Below, in pieces: positions 18,368 through 27,700 of a DNA stretch of 64,000 nucleotides; the stretch's first letter is position 1; every line of letters starts with the position of its first letter. The notes beneath the pieces are model-generated. The model had not been told where the DNA came from and searched no databases. It saw nothing but the letters and a program-made list of their open reading frames with translations. The stretch is from contig NZ_JAQTWM010000001.1 of NCBI RefSeq assembly GCF_028689305.1, forward strand, positions 55,423 through 119,422, given 5' to 3'. Made by a program: the position numbers and the translations under genes. Origin of the DNA: Rhodoferax sp. (GTDB lineage: Bacteria > Pseudomonadota > Gammaproteobacteria > Burkholderiales > Burkholderiaceae_C).

Positions 18368-20236
18368 TCATGCCCCTGACTGTGCCTGATAGCCATGCAC
18401 ACAAGTCTGCAATACGCTTTTGATCGCGGGCACATCATTGGCTTCTGCTGCTCGACGTAAAACACGCAAATGTGGCTCCAGTTGTGACCATTCAAGATGA
18501 TCTTCATGCGCCTTCATGATGCGAGGGTGAGCAGTGGGTGTCGGGTTGTCGCCAATCAGCAGTTCTTCATATAGTTTTTCACCGGGGCGCAGACCGGTCA
18601 CTGTAATCTCGATGTCACCATCTGGCTGCAACGCATTGCGCACGCGCAACCCCGAAAGCTCTACCATGCGACGCGCCAGATCCATGATTTTCACCGGCTC
18701 GCCCATGTCCAGCACAAACACATCCCCCCCCTCCGCCATGGCACCAGCTTGCAACACCAGTTGCGCGGCCTCAGGAATCGTCATGAAATAACGTGTGACC
18801 TCGGTATGGGTCACGGTAAGTGGTCCGCCAGAAGCCAATTGACGCCTAAACAAGGGCACCACACTGCCACTGGAACCCAATACATTGCCAAACCGTACCA
18901 TGCAAAAACAAGTCCTGGGCATGCCGGCCGCCATGGCCTGCAAGACCAGCTCAGCCATCCGTTTGCTTGCCCCCATGACATTGGTGGGCCGTACTGCCTT
19001 ATCTGTGGACACCAGCACAAAATGGGCAACCCCACTGGCCAGGGCGGCCTGCGCCATGTTCAACGTCCCAAAGACATTGTTCAAAATGCCTTCACCTGGG
19101 TTGTCTTCAACCATTGGCACATGTTTGTAGGCAGCTGCGTGATACACCGTGTACGGTCGATAAGTTGCACAAACCGCGGCCAAACGGTCAGGATTCGCCA
19201 CACTGCCCAACAAAGGAACCAAATCCAGTCGCAATCCAAGCGCTGCACAAACGTCCAGCAATTCCTGGTGAATGGCGTAAAGACCAAACTCGTTATGGTC
19301 AAACAGCAGCAATTGCCGTGGGCGTTGCAACAGAATCTGGCGCGTCAACTCGCCACCAATGCTACCCCCAGCACCGGTCACCAGCACCACCTTATCTGTC
19401 AGGTTTTTGGCCAACAAGGCAATATCCGGGGGCACCGGATCGCGCCCCAGCAAATCTTCGACATCGAGTTCACGAAAATCCTGTATGGTGACGCGGCCAC
19501 TGGCCAAGTCTGACAAGCCCGGAAGCGTGCGGACATGTACCGGCAAATGGCGCAAGCTCTCCAAAATGGCATTCCGACGATCCCTGGACACACTGGGCAG
19601 AGCAAGCAGAATATCCGTCACCCCCTGACTTGCGACAACGGCTGTTATTTCTGTGGGCCCGATCACAGGCACACCGTTGACACTGCGCCCAATCTTGGTG
19701 GCATCGTCGTCGACAAAACCAATCAAGGCATATTGTGGTGACAAGTGCAATGCTGCAGCAGTTTGCACCCCTGCCGCACCGGCACCGTAAATCAGCAAAC
19801 GCCCATCCATCTGGGCGCCCACACGCCCTAGATCAGCCAGCCAAAATCGGGCGACAGCCCGACTTGCCCCCACCAGAAATAAAAACACCAGCGGCTGAAG
19901 CACACCCAGGCTGCGCGGCACCATCGGCCATTGCGTCCACAGCAAAATGACCGACAACAGCCCGCCATACAGCAGCACCGCCAGGCCAGTTGCCTGCAGT
20001 GCAGCTTGCCCCGTGTACCTGAAAATGGCTCGATACAAACCAAACCGAACGAAAATCGGGATCGACAACACCGGGGCCAAAAAATAGACCCACCATTGCG
20101 CTCCCGACGGCCAATGGGGCTGGTCGAGCCGCAGGGTGTAGGAAATCCAGGTTGCCAGCAGCGCCAGAAAGATATCCAGCGCCACCACCACCAGCCGCTT
20201 CGCCGAACGCGGCCACTCAAGTACCCTGCTTTGCAT
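18368..20236 (-). CDS. CapD/FlaA1-type nucleoside-diphosphate-sugar 4,6-dehydratase, membrane bound
   Basis: A 622-residue protein from ATG 20236; a TTG at 20254 would add six residues. The N-terminus holds about four hydrophobic segments (LVVVALDIFLALLATWISYTL, then VYFLAPVLSIPIFVRFGLY and more). A CoA-binding-like Rossmann domain follows (LLIYGAGAAGVQTAAAL). The C-terminal SDR domain has VLVTGAGGSIGGELTRQIL, YHAAAYKHVPMVEDN and STDKAVRPTNVMGASKRMAE. This is the long WbpM/PglF/CapD class that makes 4-keto-6-deoxy UDP-GlcNAc derivatives. It ends the polysaccharide cluster transcribed on this strand. Confidence 0.9.
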   Translation of the reverse strand: MQSRVLEWPRSAKRLVVVALDIFLALLATWISYTLRLDQPHWPSGAQWWVYFLAPVLSIPIFVRFGLYRAIFRYTGQAALQATGLAVLLYGGLLSVILLWTQWPMVPRSLGVLQPLVFLFLVGASRAVARFWLADLGRVGAQMDGRLLIYGAGAAGVQTAAALHLSPQYALIGFVDDDATKIGRSVNGVPVIGPTEITAVVASQGVTDILLALPSVSRDRRNAILESLRHLPVHVRTLPGLSDLASGRVTIQDFRELDVEDLLGRDPVPPDIALLAKNLTDKVVLVTGAGGSIGGELTRQILLQRPRQLLLFDHNEFGLYAIHQELLDVCAALGLRLDLVPLLGSVANPDRLAAVCATYRPYTVYHAAAYKHVPMVEDNPGEGILNNVFGTLNMAQAALASGVAHFVLVSTDKAVRPTNVMGASKRMAELVLQAMAAGMPRTCFCMVRFGNVLGSSGSVVPLFRRQLASGGPLTVTHTEVTRYFMTIPEAAQLVLQAGAMAEGGDVFVLDMGEPVKIMDLARRMVELSGLRVRNALQPDGDIEITVTGLRPGEKLYEELLIGDNPTPTAHPRIMKAHEDHLEWSQLEPHLRVLRRAAEANDVPAIKSVLQTCVHGYQAQSGA

Positions 20237-20260
20237 CAACAAACCCTGAGGCAACCCCGC

Positions 20261-20584
20261 TTAGACACCAATTGCAAACGATTCCTTGGACTGCCCTTGT
20301 GCGACCAGAGCAGCGAGCCAACGTGGCATCAACCCGCGGCCGCTCCAGGTTTCTCCGTTCGGCCCACGGTATTTTGCAGGTGCCGGGTTGCTGGATTTGC
20401 CTGGTTTGTTCGTCACTTTGCGCCCTCGCGCTTTGCCACCCTGAAGATCATCCAAGGTAATACCAAAGGCTTCCATTTTGGCGAGGATTTCCTGCACTGT
20501 TTTGTCAAACTCCTTTGCCTTCAACTCATCAGCCTGCTTTTGCAACAATGCGATTTGATTTTGAATGTCGATCAAACTGGTCAT
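20261..20584 (-). CDS. H-NS family nucleoid-associated protein
   Basis: A 107-residue protein. ATG 20584 is preferred because AGGTG lies upstream; a GTG at 20593 is possible. The N-terminal coiled coil is MTSLIDIQNQIALLQKQADE. The C-terminal DNA-binding motif is KYRGPNGETWSGRGLMPRWL, the H-NS/Bv3F AT-hook-like loop. It silences AT-rich, often horizontally acquired DNA. Here it lies inside the polysaccharide cluster, between the sugar transferase and CapD genes, and its upstream DNA is itself AT-rich. That suggests local silencing of the cluster or autoregulation. Confidence 0.88.
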   Translation of the reverse strand: MTSLIDIQNQIALLQKQADELKAKEFDKTVQEILAKMEAFGITLDDLQGGKARGRKVTNKPGKSSNPAPAKYRGPNGETWSGRGLMPRWLAALVAQGQSKESFAIGV

Positions 20585-20650
20585 ATTCAACACCTATACA
20601 TGAACGTTAAGAAAACCCAAAGATCCCTGAACATCACTTGGACGTGATTT

Positions 20651-21211
20651 CTAATGGGAAATATTATCTCTCTTTAAAACTTTCAAGGCTGTCAAAAAAA
20701 TAATTCTGACATCAAAAAAAATAGATTTTTTTTGCATGTATTCAATATCAAGCGCCACTTTCTCAGGTATAGGAAGCTCATCACGGCCATTGATCTGCGC
20801 CCATCCAGTCAAACCTGGGAGCAATTGATGAACGCCGGCATCGGTACGTAATTGAATCAAATCATGTTGATTGAATAGGGCGGGTCGCGGCCCGACAAAA
20901 CTCATATCACCATGAATAATGCTCCATAACTGTGGCAATTCATCGAGACTGGATTTCCTCAAAAAACCGCCAACCGGGGTCAAATAAGCACCTGGGTTAT
21001 TCAACAAATGCGTAGCCACTGCCGGTGTCCCTATTTGCATACTGCGAAATTTGGGCATTTTGAACAACCTATTGTTCTGCCCCACCCGATCAGACCAATA
21101 CAACACGGGCCCCCTGGAGGTCAAGGCAACGACAAGCGCAATCAAGATGACCGGAACCATCAAAACCAGACTGGCAAACACGGCCAAAACCAAATCAAAA
21201 ATTCTTTTCAC
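20651..21211 (-). CDS. Initiating sugar-phosphate transferase (undecaprenyl-phosphate type)
   Basis: A 186-residue protein. One N-terminal membrane segment (IFDLVLAVFASLVLMVPVIL) precedes the catalytic domain with GPVLYWSDRVGQNNRLFKM, PKFRSM, SSLDELPQLWSIIHGDMSFV, GPRPAL and LPGLTGWAQINGRDELP. This is the short bacterial sugar transferase family (PglC/WcaJ C-terminal type). It puts the first sugar phosphate on undecaprenyl phosphate at the inner membrane. It overlaps the epimerase gene by four bases (ATGA), so translation is probably coupled. Confidence 0.92.
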   Translation of the reverse strand: MKRIFDLVLAVFASLVLMVPVILIALVVALTSRGPVLYWSDRVGQNNRLFKMPKFRSMQIGTPAVATHLLNNPGAYLTPVGGFLRKSSLDELPQLWSIIHGDMSFVGPRPALFNQHDLIQLRTDAGVHQLLPGLTGWAQINGRDELPIPEKVALDIEYMQKKSIFFDVRIIFLTALKVLKRDNISH

Positions 21212-22146
21212 GGTGATGTCACTCCAGCGGCAGCCCGCATCAACCCTTCTTGCACAGATACAGGTGGCGTCCAGCCCAACAAATTCCTGCTCTTGGCGCT
21301 ATCCACCTGCAAATTGGCGCACAGACGCTGCACCGCGCCGCCCTTGCCAATCAGCCCCCCAATCAACTGGAGTGTCCATACAGGCACCGGCAACAAACGA
21401 ACAGGAACACCAAGCGCCTGGGCTAGTCCGCGAACCAGTTCGGACGTGGATAAATCCTTCCCGTCACTGACCAGAAAGGTCTGACCAGCACTTTGAGGGT
21501 GCGAAATACAGGTCATGAGGAAGTCCACCAAGTTATCCAGGGCAATCAAGCTGCGTTGATTGTGGACAGCGCCAAGGGGCAAAGGCCAGCCCTTGACCAC
21601 GACACGCATCAAGGCGTCAAAATTGGCCTTGACACCCGGACCATAAACCAAAGGCGGCCGAATGATGACCAGCTCCAGGCCGGTGGCCTCAGCGATGGCC
21701 CGCAAGCCTTGTTCGGCCTCATATTTGCTGATCGCATAGTTATCTTGCGGATCAGGAACATCAGACTCCCGGAAAACGACCCCGGGTCGCGTGAACTCAC
21801 CATTGACCTTGATGGAGCTGACAAAAACAAAACGCTTCACGCCCGCCGCAACGGCCTGGCGCGCCAAGTTGAGCGTCCCATCAACATTGACACGACGAAA
21901 TTCAGCCATAGGATCCTCAGCCGTATCGTCCATGACATGAACACGTGCCGCCAAGTGCACCACCACGCTGACACCCGTCAAGGCAGTCGACCAATCCGTC
22001 GACGCATGGATATCCCCAACGACAAAAGCACCCGGGATCGACTCCGAAGTTCGCACAGCGGCCCGGACAACCTCCCCCTCTAGCTGCAGACGGGCACACA
22101 GCGCACGCCCAATCAACCCGTTGGCGCCAGTTACCAAGATACTCAT
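21208..22146 (-). CDS. NAD-dependent epimerase/dehydratase
   Basis: A 312-residue extended SDR. It has ILVTGANGLIGRALCARL (GxxGxxG), VVVHLAARVHVMDD, FVFVSSIKVNG and YAISKYEAEQGLRAI with the YxxxK catalytic pair. It probably makes the 4-epimer or 4-reduced sugar-nucleotide used by the neighbouring initiating transferase, as WbpV/Gne-type enzymes do. Four-base overlaps with both neighbours (21208-21211 and 22143-22146) place it firmly in the operon. The exact substrate is unknown. Confidence 0.88.
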   Translation of the reverse strand: MSILVTGANGLIGRALCARLQLEGEVVRAAVRTSESIPGAFVVGDIHASTDWSTALTGVSVVVHLAARVHVMDDTAEDPMAEFRRVNVDGTLNLARQAVAAGVKRFVFVSSIKVNGEFTRPGVVFRESDVPDPQDNYAISKYEAEQGLRAIAEATGLELVIIRPPLVYGPGVKANFDALMRVVVKGWPLPLGAVHNQRSLIALDNLVDFLMTCISHPQSAGQTFLVSDGKDLSTSELVRGLAQALGVPVRLLPVPVWTLQLIGGLIGKGGAVQRLCANLQVDSAKSRNLLGWTPPVSVQEGLMRAAAGVTSP

Positions 22147-22922
22147 AACCGATGCTGCGACTTAAGTTGACGATATTCCGCAGAGCATAAAAACCGCAAC
22201 ATGCTGCCGACATGCCAGCGCAGATACCTCAGACTACGATGACTGCGTCGTTGGGCATGATGCACCACACAAGAACCCGGGTCCACGACGACGCGCAGAC
22301 CAATCAGGTGCAGCCTGGCGCAGATGTCCACGTCCTCGTAATACAGGAAATAGCGTTCGTTGAACCCCTTCAGGTTTTCAAAAACTGCATGAGGAAACAG
22401 CATGAACATACCGGCCACCCAATCCACATCCACCAGCTCGTCACCCAAGGCATAGTCAATTGATCGAGTTTTCTTGACCAGTTTTCCCATGATTTTTTTC
22501 AATGTCGGAAACCGCCGTGCGCTGTCTTCCGTGGTTCCCGATGGATTCAGGACTCGTGGCGCCACAATACCAATCTTGACTTCCTCCAAACACCCCAGCA
22601 ACGCCTGGAACGGGCACACATCCAGACGAATATCCGGGTTGAGCACACAAAAATAGTCACCCCGCGCAACCCTGAAGGCCTGGTTATGGTTGGCACCAAA
22701 CCCTTGAGGCACCGTATTTCTGATGACCGTGATAGGGTAGAAAAAATGGTGCTCATCCACGGTGAAAACCTCGTGAATATTGAGCGTCAAGATCAGTTCA
22801 ATCGCTTGCCCATGACAATGGGCATGTATATCCTGCATCAAGTCCATCACCATATCCATTTGTCCATGGCTGACCACTGAAATGGAAATGGTGACAGGTC
22901 GGGATTCGGTTATTTTTTCCAT
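22143..22922 (-). CDS. Family 2 glycosyltransferase
   Basis: A 259-residue protein from ATG 22922, which overlaps the previous gene's stop by 13 bases; the frame stays open to 23012. Features are ISISVVSHGQMDMVMDLM, FGANHNQAFRVARGDYFCVL, LNPDIRLD in the DxD position, and YFLYYEDVDICARLHLIGL, typical of GT2 rhamnosyl- or similar transferases. It adds one sugar to the lipid-linked repeat unit on the cytoplasmic face of the inner membrane. Donor and acceptor cannot be told from the sequence. Confidence 0.87.
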   Translation of the reverse strand: MEKITESRPVTISISVVSHGQMDMVMDLMQDIHAHCHGQAIELILTLNIHEVFTVDEHHFFYPITVIRNTVPQGFGANHNQAFRVARGDYFCVLNPDIRLDVCPFQALLGCLEEVKIGIVAPRVLNPSGTTEDSARRFPTLKKIMGKLVKKTRSIDYALGDELVDVDWVAGMFMLFPHAVFENLKGFNERYFLYYEDVDICARLHLIGLRVVVDPGSCVVHHAQRRSHRSLRYLRWHVGSMLRFLCSAEYRQLKSQHRL

Positions 22923-23722
22923 CGCAAATAGGCTGTATAGATCATCAACCGACGTACGTATTTCAAAATAGAGTACAACACCAGGATCGAGAACTGAATG
23001 GCATTGATACATCGATCTTTGTAAAGACGCTGATAATTCCCCAGGTCGCTGCGCTCCATGAGCCAGATTTGAGAGCTGAGCCCCGTGACACCAAACGGAT
23101 TCTTATAAATAGCCGCCAAAGCAACCGGTAATTTCACGACACGCGTGCTGGTGCACACAATCCGCATCCAGAGCATATGGTCTTCCATATACCGTTGCCG
23201 TTCTATGAATCGGTGTTGAATATCGCGTCTCACCATCACCGATGGTGTCACAAACTGATTTTTGAAAATCATGCGCCACTTGCTCACCGGCTGTGCTGCT
23301 TCTTTGCCAAGCTCCCAATACGGCAACACCTCCTGCTTCAAAAACCGGCATTCATGCCCCGACATCAGAACATCAGGATTGGCCACCATATAACCGTACT
23401 GAACTTCAATTTTCCGAAGATGCCAGGCATCGTCTGCGTCAAGAAAAGCAATCATGGGCTGGCTGGCAGCGGCCCACCCCGCGTTGCGGGCACTACCAGC
23501 GCCCACATTCTGATCCAGTAAAACCAGTTTGACCCATCCGGGCTCGTATCGTTCCCGCAACTCATACAACAGCGCCCGGGTGCCATCCTGACTGGCATCG
23601 TCCACCAGAACCAGCTCCATCGGCAATACCGTCTGGGCAGCTACCGAGGCCACCGCCCGCTCAAGGGTTTTGGCGCACCGAAAACAGGGGATGATCACAC
23701 TCACGGCAGCAGTTTTGCTCAT
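22910..23722 (-). CDS. Family 2 glycosyltransferase
   Basis: A 270-residue protein from ATG 23722, which overlaps the upstream gene's stop by four bases (ATGA). The GT-A fold is shown by AAVSVIIPCFRCAKTLERAV, LVLVDDASQDGTRALLYEL, GAGSARNAGWAAASQPM and FLDADDAWH, the DxD metal site. The C-terminal part ends in aromatic and basic residues (LYSILKYVRRLMIYTAYLRW), which may contact the membrane. It works in the same polysaccharide pathway; sugar specificity is unknown. Confidence 0.88.
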   Translation of the reverse strand: MSKTAAVSVIIPCFRCAKTLERAVASVAAQTVLPMELVLVDDASQDGTRALLYELRERYEPGWVKLVLLDQNVGAGSARNAGWAAASQPMIAFLDADDAWHLRKIEVQYGYMVANPDVLMSGHECRFLKQEVLPYWELGKEAAQPVSKWRMIFKNQFVTPSVMVRRDIQHRFIERQRYMEDHMLWMRIVCTSTRVVKLPVALAAIYKNPFGVTGLSSQIWLMERSDLGNYQRLYKDRCINAIQFSILVLYSILKYVRRLMIYTAYLRWKK

Positions 23723-24546
23723 GATTGAGCCACCCCTTTGATCACCGCGCGGACACGAGCGAGCTGCCCCGCGAACAAGCGCTTCAACAGCATCAAACCC
23801 ACCATGACCGACACAGAAAACCATGGTAGCGGAGCATGCCGGCGCAAAAATCGAACACCTGAACGCGTGAAATATTCATCCAGCAGAGGACTCCCCTGGC
23901 CAAGACTGGCTGACTGTTGGTGCCAAACCCGGGACCCGGCCGCCACGGCCAGCCGCCAGCCGGCCTGACGTAGACGAAAACCCAAATCGGTATCCTCCCA
24001 ATACATAAAAAAGGACTGTTCGTCAAAAAGGCCTATCGCCTGCAGGGCTTCACGGCGCAACAACAATGACGCACCAGATACAAAATCCAGTTCAGCGGGT
24101 TGTCTTTGGTGCCGTGAACCCCCACGCCAAAGCTGCACCTTGCCACCGCCCCACAACTGGACCTGATCAGCCGGTGCCACCTCGTACAACACCGAACCCA
24201 CAGCCCCGACAGCCGGATTTTGCTCAGCCACAGCGACCATCTCCGACAAGGCCTGGGGATCCACAGTGGCATCGCTATTGATCAGCCAGACATAATCTGC
24301 GCCCCGCTCAAGCGCTTTGCGAATACCCACATTGCACCCGCCCCCGAAGCCCAGATTGGCCCCCGTCTGGAGCAACTCAAGCCCCGGTTGGTGACGCAAA
24401 AGATGTTCTGCCGACCCATCGGTTGAGCCATTGTCAACCACGATCAAACTGAAATTGGGGTACTCCAGCTTCTGCAGGGATGCAATACACCCCAGCGTGT
24501 CACGCCAACCATTCCAGTTAAGCACCACCACGTCCACACGCTTCAT
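23719..24546 (-). CDS. Family 2 glycosyltransferase
   Basis: A 275-residue protein. VDVVVLNWNGWRDTLGCIAS, LIVVDNGSTDGSAEHLL, LGFGGGCNVGIRKALERGA, VWLINSDATVDPQALSEM and FFMYWEDTDLGFRLRQAGWR show the GT2 rhamnosyltransferase-like subgroup. A hydrophobic C-terminal segment (FSVSVMVGLMLLKRLFAG) may be membrane-associated. It overlaps both neighbours by four bases, so the three glycosyltransferases are translationally coupled. Confidence 0.89.
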   Translation of the reverse strand: MKRVDVVVLNWNGWRDTLGCIASLQKLEYPNFSLIVVDNGSTDGSAEHLLRHQPGLELLQTGANLGFGGGCNVGIRKALERGADYVWLINSDATVDPQALSEMVAVAEQNPAVGAVGSVLYEVAPADQVQLWGGGKVQLWRGGSRHQRQPAELDFVSGASLLLRREALQAIGLFDEQSFFMYWEDTDLGFRLRQAGWRLAVAAGSRVWHQQSASLGQGSPLLDEYFTRSGVRFLRRHAPLPWFSVSVMVGLMLLKRLFAGQLARVRAVIKGVAQS

Positions 24547-25559
24547 GCCGGTGTCCCTGTCTTGGGTTTGAACCGCAACGCCTGCTTCTCGACAAAATGC
24601 CAGGACAGGTAGGCCAGCGTTGCCGTCACCAGGAAAGACAAGCCCAGATACAAACCAAACGGCCAGCCACGCCCCTGTCCCATCTGCGCAATGGTCTGTT
24701 GCACCGGGAAAGCAAAAATGTACATGCCGTAGGACAGATCGCCCAACCGATCAGTCAAACCGGCCCCCACAGCCGTTTTTTGGGCCATGATCACCAAGGC
24801 AGCAGCAAACAACAAAATGGCGGTGCGTTCCACTCCGCGGGAATCCACAACCAGAAACACGACAAAGACCAGCGCACTCCACAGCAACACCTTTTCCCTG
24901 TCTACCGGTGCCTTGGTGCTGACATGCCCGTACCAGACACCCCACCAAAAAAAGCCGACCATTTCAACATGTGTAATGTATTTGTCCCCCACAACACGTG
25001 TGCCAAACACCGCCACCAGCACCGCCAGCCCCAAACCAACGCCCCATGCCCTGTTCTCACGGCCTCGTCCAAGAACGCCGGCGAGCGCAACTGACACATA
25101 GCAAAAAAATTCAACCGGCAGGGTCCAGAGCGAGCCATTCACCGCCACCGGATAGGGGTTACTTGCAAAAACGCCAGGCAATTCATACCTGACCAACAAC
25201 ACCGAGGTCGTCAGGTAACGCCAAGTCTTCGATGCACTGAAATAGTCCGTCATTGCCAAACTGGACAACACCGGCCCGATCAGCAAAACGGTCACCCCAA
25301 CCACCAGCCATAACCCCGGGAAAATGCGCAAGGACCGCCGCAGAAAAAACCGATTTGCGTCAGGATCACGCGCCCAACTGGACCACACCAGCCATCCACT
25401 CAGGAAGAAAAAAATCGACACGCCTGCGCCACCGAGCGTGGTCCAGTCGAGAAAGGCCGGCTGAACAAACCCCAATACGGCGTATTGGTGGCTGTACAGA
25501 ACCAGGGTAGCGGCAAACAACCGCAACAGGTCAAGCGAATTCTTCTGTGCTGTCGCCAT
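24543..25559 (-). CDS. Acyltransferase family 3 integral membrane protein
   Basis: A 338-residue protein from ATG 25559; the open frame to 25592 is not supported. It begins SLDLLRLFAATLVLYSHQY, the conserved helix-1 His of acyltransferase-3 proteins, then SIFFFLSGWLVWSSWARDP and RRSLRIFPGLWLVVGV. About ten hydrophobic helices follow. These proteins O-acylate (often O-acetylate) exported polysaccharides from the inner membrane. Its place between the methyltransferase and glycosyltransferase genes supports a decoration step for this cluster's product. Confidence 0.9.
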   Translation of the reverse strand: MATAQKNSLDLLRLFAATLVLYSHQYAVLGFVQPAFLDWTTLGGAGVSIFFFLSGWLVWSSWARDPDANRFFLRRSLRIFPGLWLVVGVTVLLIGPVLSSLAMTDYFSASKTWRYLTTSVLLVRYELPGVFASNPYPVAVNGSLWTLPVEFFCYVSVALAGVLGRGRENRAWGVGLGLAVLVAVFGTRVVGDKYITHVEMVGFFWWGVWYGHVSTKAPVDREKVLLWSALVFVVFLVVDSRGVERTAILLFAAALVIMAQKTAVGAGLTDRLGDLSYGMYIFAFPVQQTIAQMGQGRGWPFGLYLGLSFLVTATLAYLSWHFVEKQALRFKPKTGTPA

Positions 25560-25569
25560 GAGGCACCGT

Positions 25570-26226
25570 TCAACGCACCTTGCGAGCGGCAAGGTAATAC
25601 TGGTAAGTGATCAGGTCCTGAAAAATGCCCAGCGTCAAGGTGTTGAACACCCGCTTTTTTGAAACCCCGTCAAAACCGGTGGTCATGCAAGCCACATCCC
25701 CAAGCTGAGCGTGGGACAACAACGCTTGTGCCGTGCCACGGGTGAAAAACCGCAGATGAGTCCGGTCGAGCAAGCCGGCATCCGCATAATCCCAGCGCCC
25801 ACCAAAAAGCAGCGGAAGCACCACACTGTAATGGCGCACATTGGGAACACTGGCAATCAGCGTTCCCCCGTCGGCCAGATAAGCGCTCACCAGCCGGTCC
25901 ACAACGGACCAGGGATCGACCATGTGTTCAAGCACATCCAGGCACAAAATGACGTTGAATTTTTCACCCGCCAGGGCGACGTCGCTGCGCTCAAAATCAG
26001 CCCAATGCACCTCGTCCGCATGTGCTCTGGCAGCCGCAGCAGCCCCTTCGGCAATTTCAATCCCCACGGTGTAGGATGCTTTTTGGGTTTGGCGAAGCCA
26101 CCCCAAAGTGGCACCCGATCCACAGCCAAGCTCCAGAACCCGGCCACAGTGCTGCGGCAAAAGCGGCAGTATCTCTTTGCGCGCGTGCGCAAAATAATCG
26201 TCTGATTTATCCTGGTAACTTTGCAT
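25570..26226 (-). CDS. Class I SAM-dependent methyltransferase
   Basis: A 218-residue protein with motif I VLELGCGSGATLGWLRQT and acidic motif II YTVGIEIAEGA, then FNVILCLDVLEHMVDPWSVV and GGTLIASVPNVRHYSVVLPL. This is the methyltransferase-11/23 layout often found in O-antigen and capsule clusters, where it methylates a sugar or caps the chain. It starts three bases after the flippase gene ends and precedes the acyltransferase. Confidence 0.87.
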   Translation of the reverse strand: MQSYQDKSDDYFAHARKEILPLLPQHCGRVLELGCGSGATLGWLRQTQKASYTVGIEIAEGAAAAARAHADEVHWADFERSDVALAGEKFNVILCLDVLEHMVDPWSVVDRLVSAYLADGGTLIASVPNVRHYSVVLPLLFGGRWDYADAGLLDRTHLRFFTRGTAQALLSHAQLGDVACMTTGFDGVSKKRVFNTLTLGIFQDLITYQYYLAARKVR

Positions 26227-26229
26227 GTC

Positions 26230-27588
26230 TCAAATCGTCATGACCGACGGTGTGCGGTCAGTGTGCAAATGCCACATCCAGACCAAAACGCAGTAGTCTA
26301 CGATGCTTCTCGCCAGCCAGGCCCAGGCAGCACCTTCAATCCCCAACCAGGAAATGGCAAAAAACACCAGTACGGCATAGGGCAGCAACTCTGCGCAATG
26401 CAACAGAGCCACCGATCTCACCTTGCCAACCGCCTGCAAAGCCGTGAACGGAATCTGGGCCACCGCATTCACCCCAAAAGCCACCAATAAAATCTGTGTC
26501 AAGTGTGAACTCTGCTGCGCCAGGTTCGCCCCCAACCACACCGCCAGCGCCCACGGTGTCATCCAGCAACCTATCAACACCAGGATCGTCACCACCACCG
26601 CGCTCAGCCAACTCGACTTGGTCACCAGCCGATGTGCCCTGCTGGCAGCGCCCGGATCCGCGGCTGCCGCCAGGCTGGACAACCGGGTCAATTCTGGCAA
26701 CAGCACGCTGCACAACGCAGCAACCAGCACGGGCAAACGTGACACCAGATCAAAGGGCACGGCATAAGCCGTGACCGCACTGGCAGTCAAGGTGGCCCCA
26801 ATGACAAAGCGGTCAACATAAACAATGACCGGGCCAATCACATTGCTGACGGTGACCCACCCGCCAAAAGTCAACAGGCGACGCAGCCAGACACCGCTAC
26901 CCGCCCTCAACAATACGGCGGTCATGCCCAGAAAACCATGCCCCGTCTGGTCTGCCACCAATTTCCATAACACCAACACATGCAAAGCCCTGACCAGCAG
27001 GATGCTGAGACACGCCCACACCAGACTGGGAACATAAACCGCCGTCATGCAGGGGCCGGCCACCAGCAGAACACCGGTCGGGATTCGCAACAAATTAAGC
27101 TGACGAAAAGCCCCCACACCCTCCAGATGGCCACGCAGGGAAGAAGACAACAGCAGCAAAGGCAAACTGGGCAACGTCCAGAGCAGGGCCTCAGCCACCT
27201 CCAGACGCAATTCGGAGGAGGACATCTGGAACGGGACACCCCAAGTGATCAGCCCCAACCCCAACATCGCCGCCGCCGCAACGCCCAGCCCCAACAGCAG
27301 TACTGAGGCCGATCCCAGCACATGCATCTCGTCAGGCCGTGCGCCGTCGCCTTCAGCCCGCAGCGCAGCAACCGCGACCGTCACCGCGCGGCCCAACCCC
27401 ATATCCAGGAAGCTGAAATAACCAACGACAACCCAGACCAGCGACAACACACCCAAACGTTCCTGCCCCAGGTAACGCATCAACCAGGGCACGGCCAGCA
27501 GTGCCGCCAACATGGGCACAACCGTCCCCAGCAAGGACCAGACAGCCGAGCGGATCAGTGAGCGGTGAGAACGGGCGACGACCGACAT
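26230..27588 (-). CDS. Polysaccharide flippase (Wzx-like, MOP superfamily)
   Basis: A 452-residue protein from ATG 27588. It is almost wholly hydrophobic with about 12 to 14 membrane helices (SLIRSAVWSLLGTVVPMLAA, LMRYLGQERLGVLSLVWVVV, GYFSFLDMGLGRAVTVAVAA). The FLDMGLGRAVT segment is typical of Wzx/polysaccharide-synthase family proteins. It moves the lipid-linked repeat unit across the inner membrane. It is the first gene of the cluster on this strand, so the operon promoter should lie upstream of 27588, near the terminator of the next unit. Confidence 0.88.
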   Translation of the reverse strand: MSVVARSHRSLIRSAVWSLLGTVVPMLAALLAVPWLMRYLGQERLGVLSLVWVVVGYFSFLDMGLGRAVTVAVAALRAEGDGARPDEMHVLGSASVLLLGLGVAAAAMLGLGLITWGVPFQMSSSELRLEVAEALLWTLPSLPLLLLSSSLRGHLEGVGAFRQLNLLRIPTGVLLVAGPCMTAVYVPSLVWACLSILLVRALHVLVLWKLVADQTGHGFLGMTAVLLRAGSGVWLRRLLTFGGWVTVSNVIGPVIVYVDRFVIGATLTASAVTAYAVPFDLVSRLPVLVAALCSVLLPELTRLSSLAAAADPGAASRAHRLVTKSSWLSAVVVTILVLIGCWMTPWALAVWLGANLAQQSSHLTQILLVAFGVNAVAQIPFTALQAVGKVRSVALLHCAELLPYAVLVFFAISWLGIEGAAWAWLARSIVDYCVLVWMWHLHTDRTPSVMTI

Positions 27589-27643
27589 GTCAACAATCAA
27601 TAACGAGGCCCCGGCACGGACCGAAGCAGCAGGATAGACACTG

Positions 27644-27669
27644 AAAAAAAGGGCGCTGAGTAGCGCCCT
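27644..27669 (-). terminator. Rho-independent terminator after the two-domain SDR gene
   Basis: AGGGCGCT (27650-27657) pairs perfectly with AGCGCCCT (27662-27669). On the minus strand the stem is followed by a run of seven T. It sits about 30 bases after the SDR gene stop and insulates it from the polysaccharide operon. Confidence 0.85.
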
Positions 27670-27700
27670 GGGTCAGATTATCGCCGTTGCATCCGCCGCC

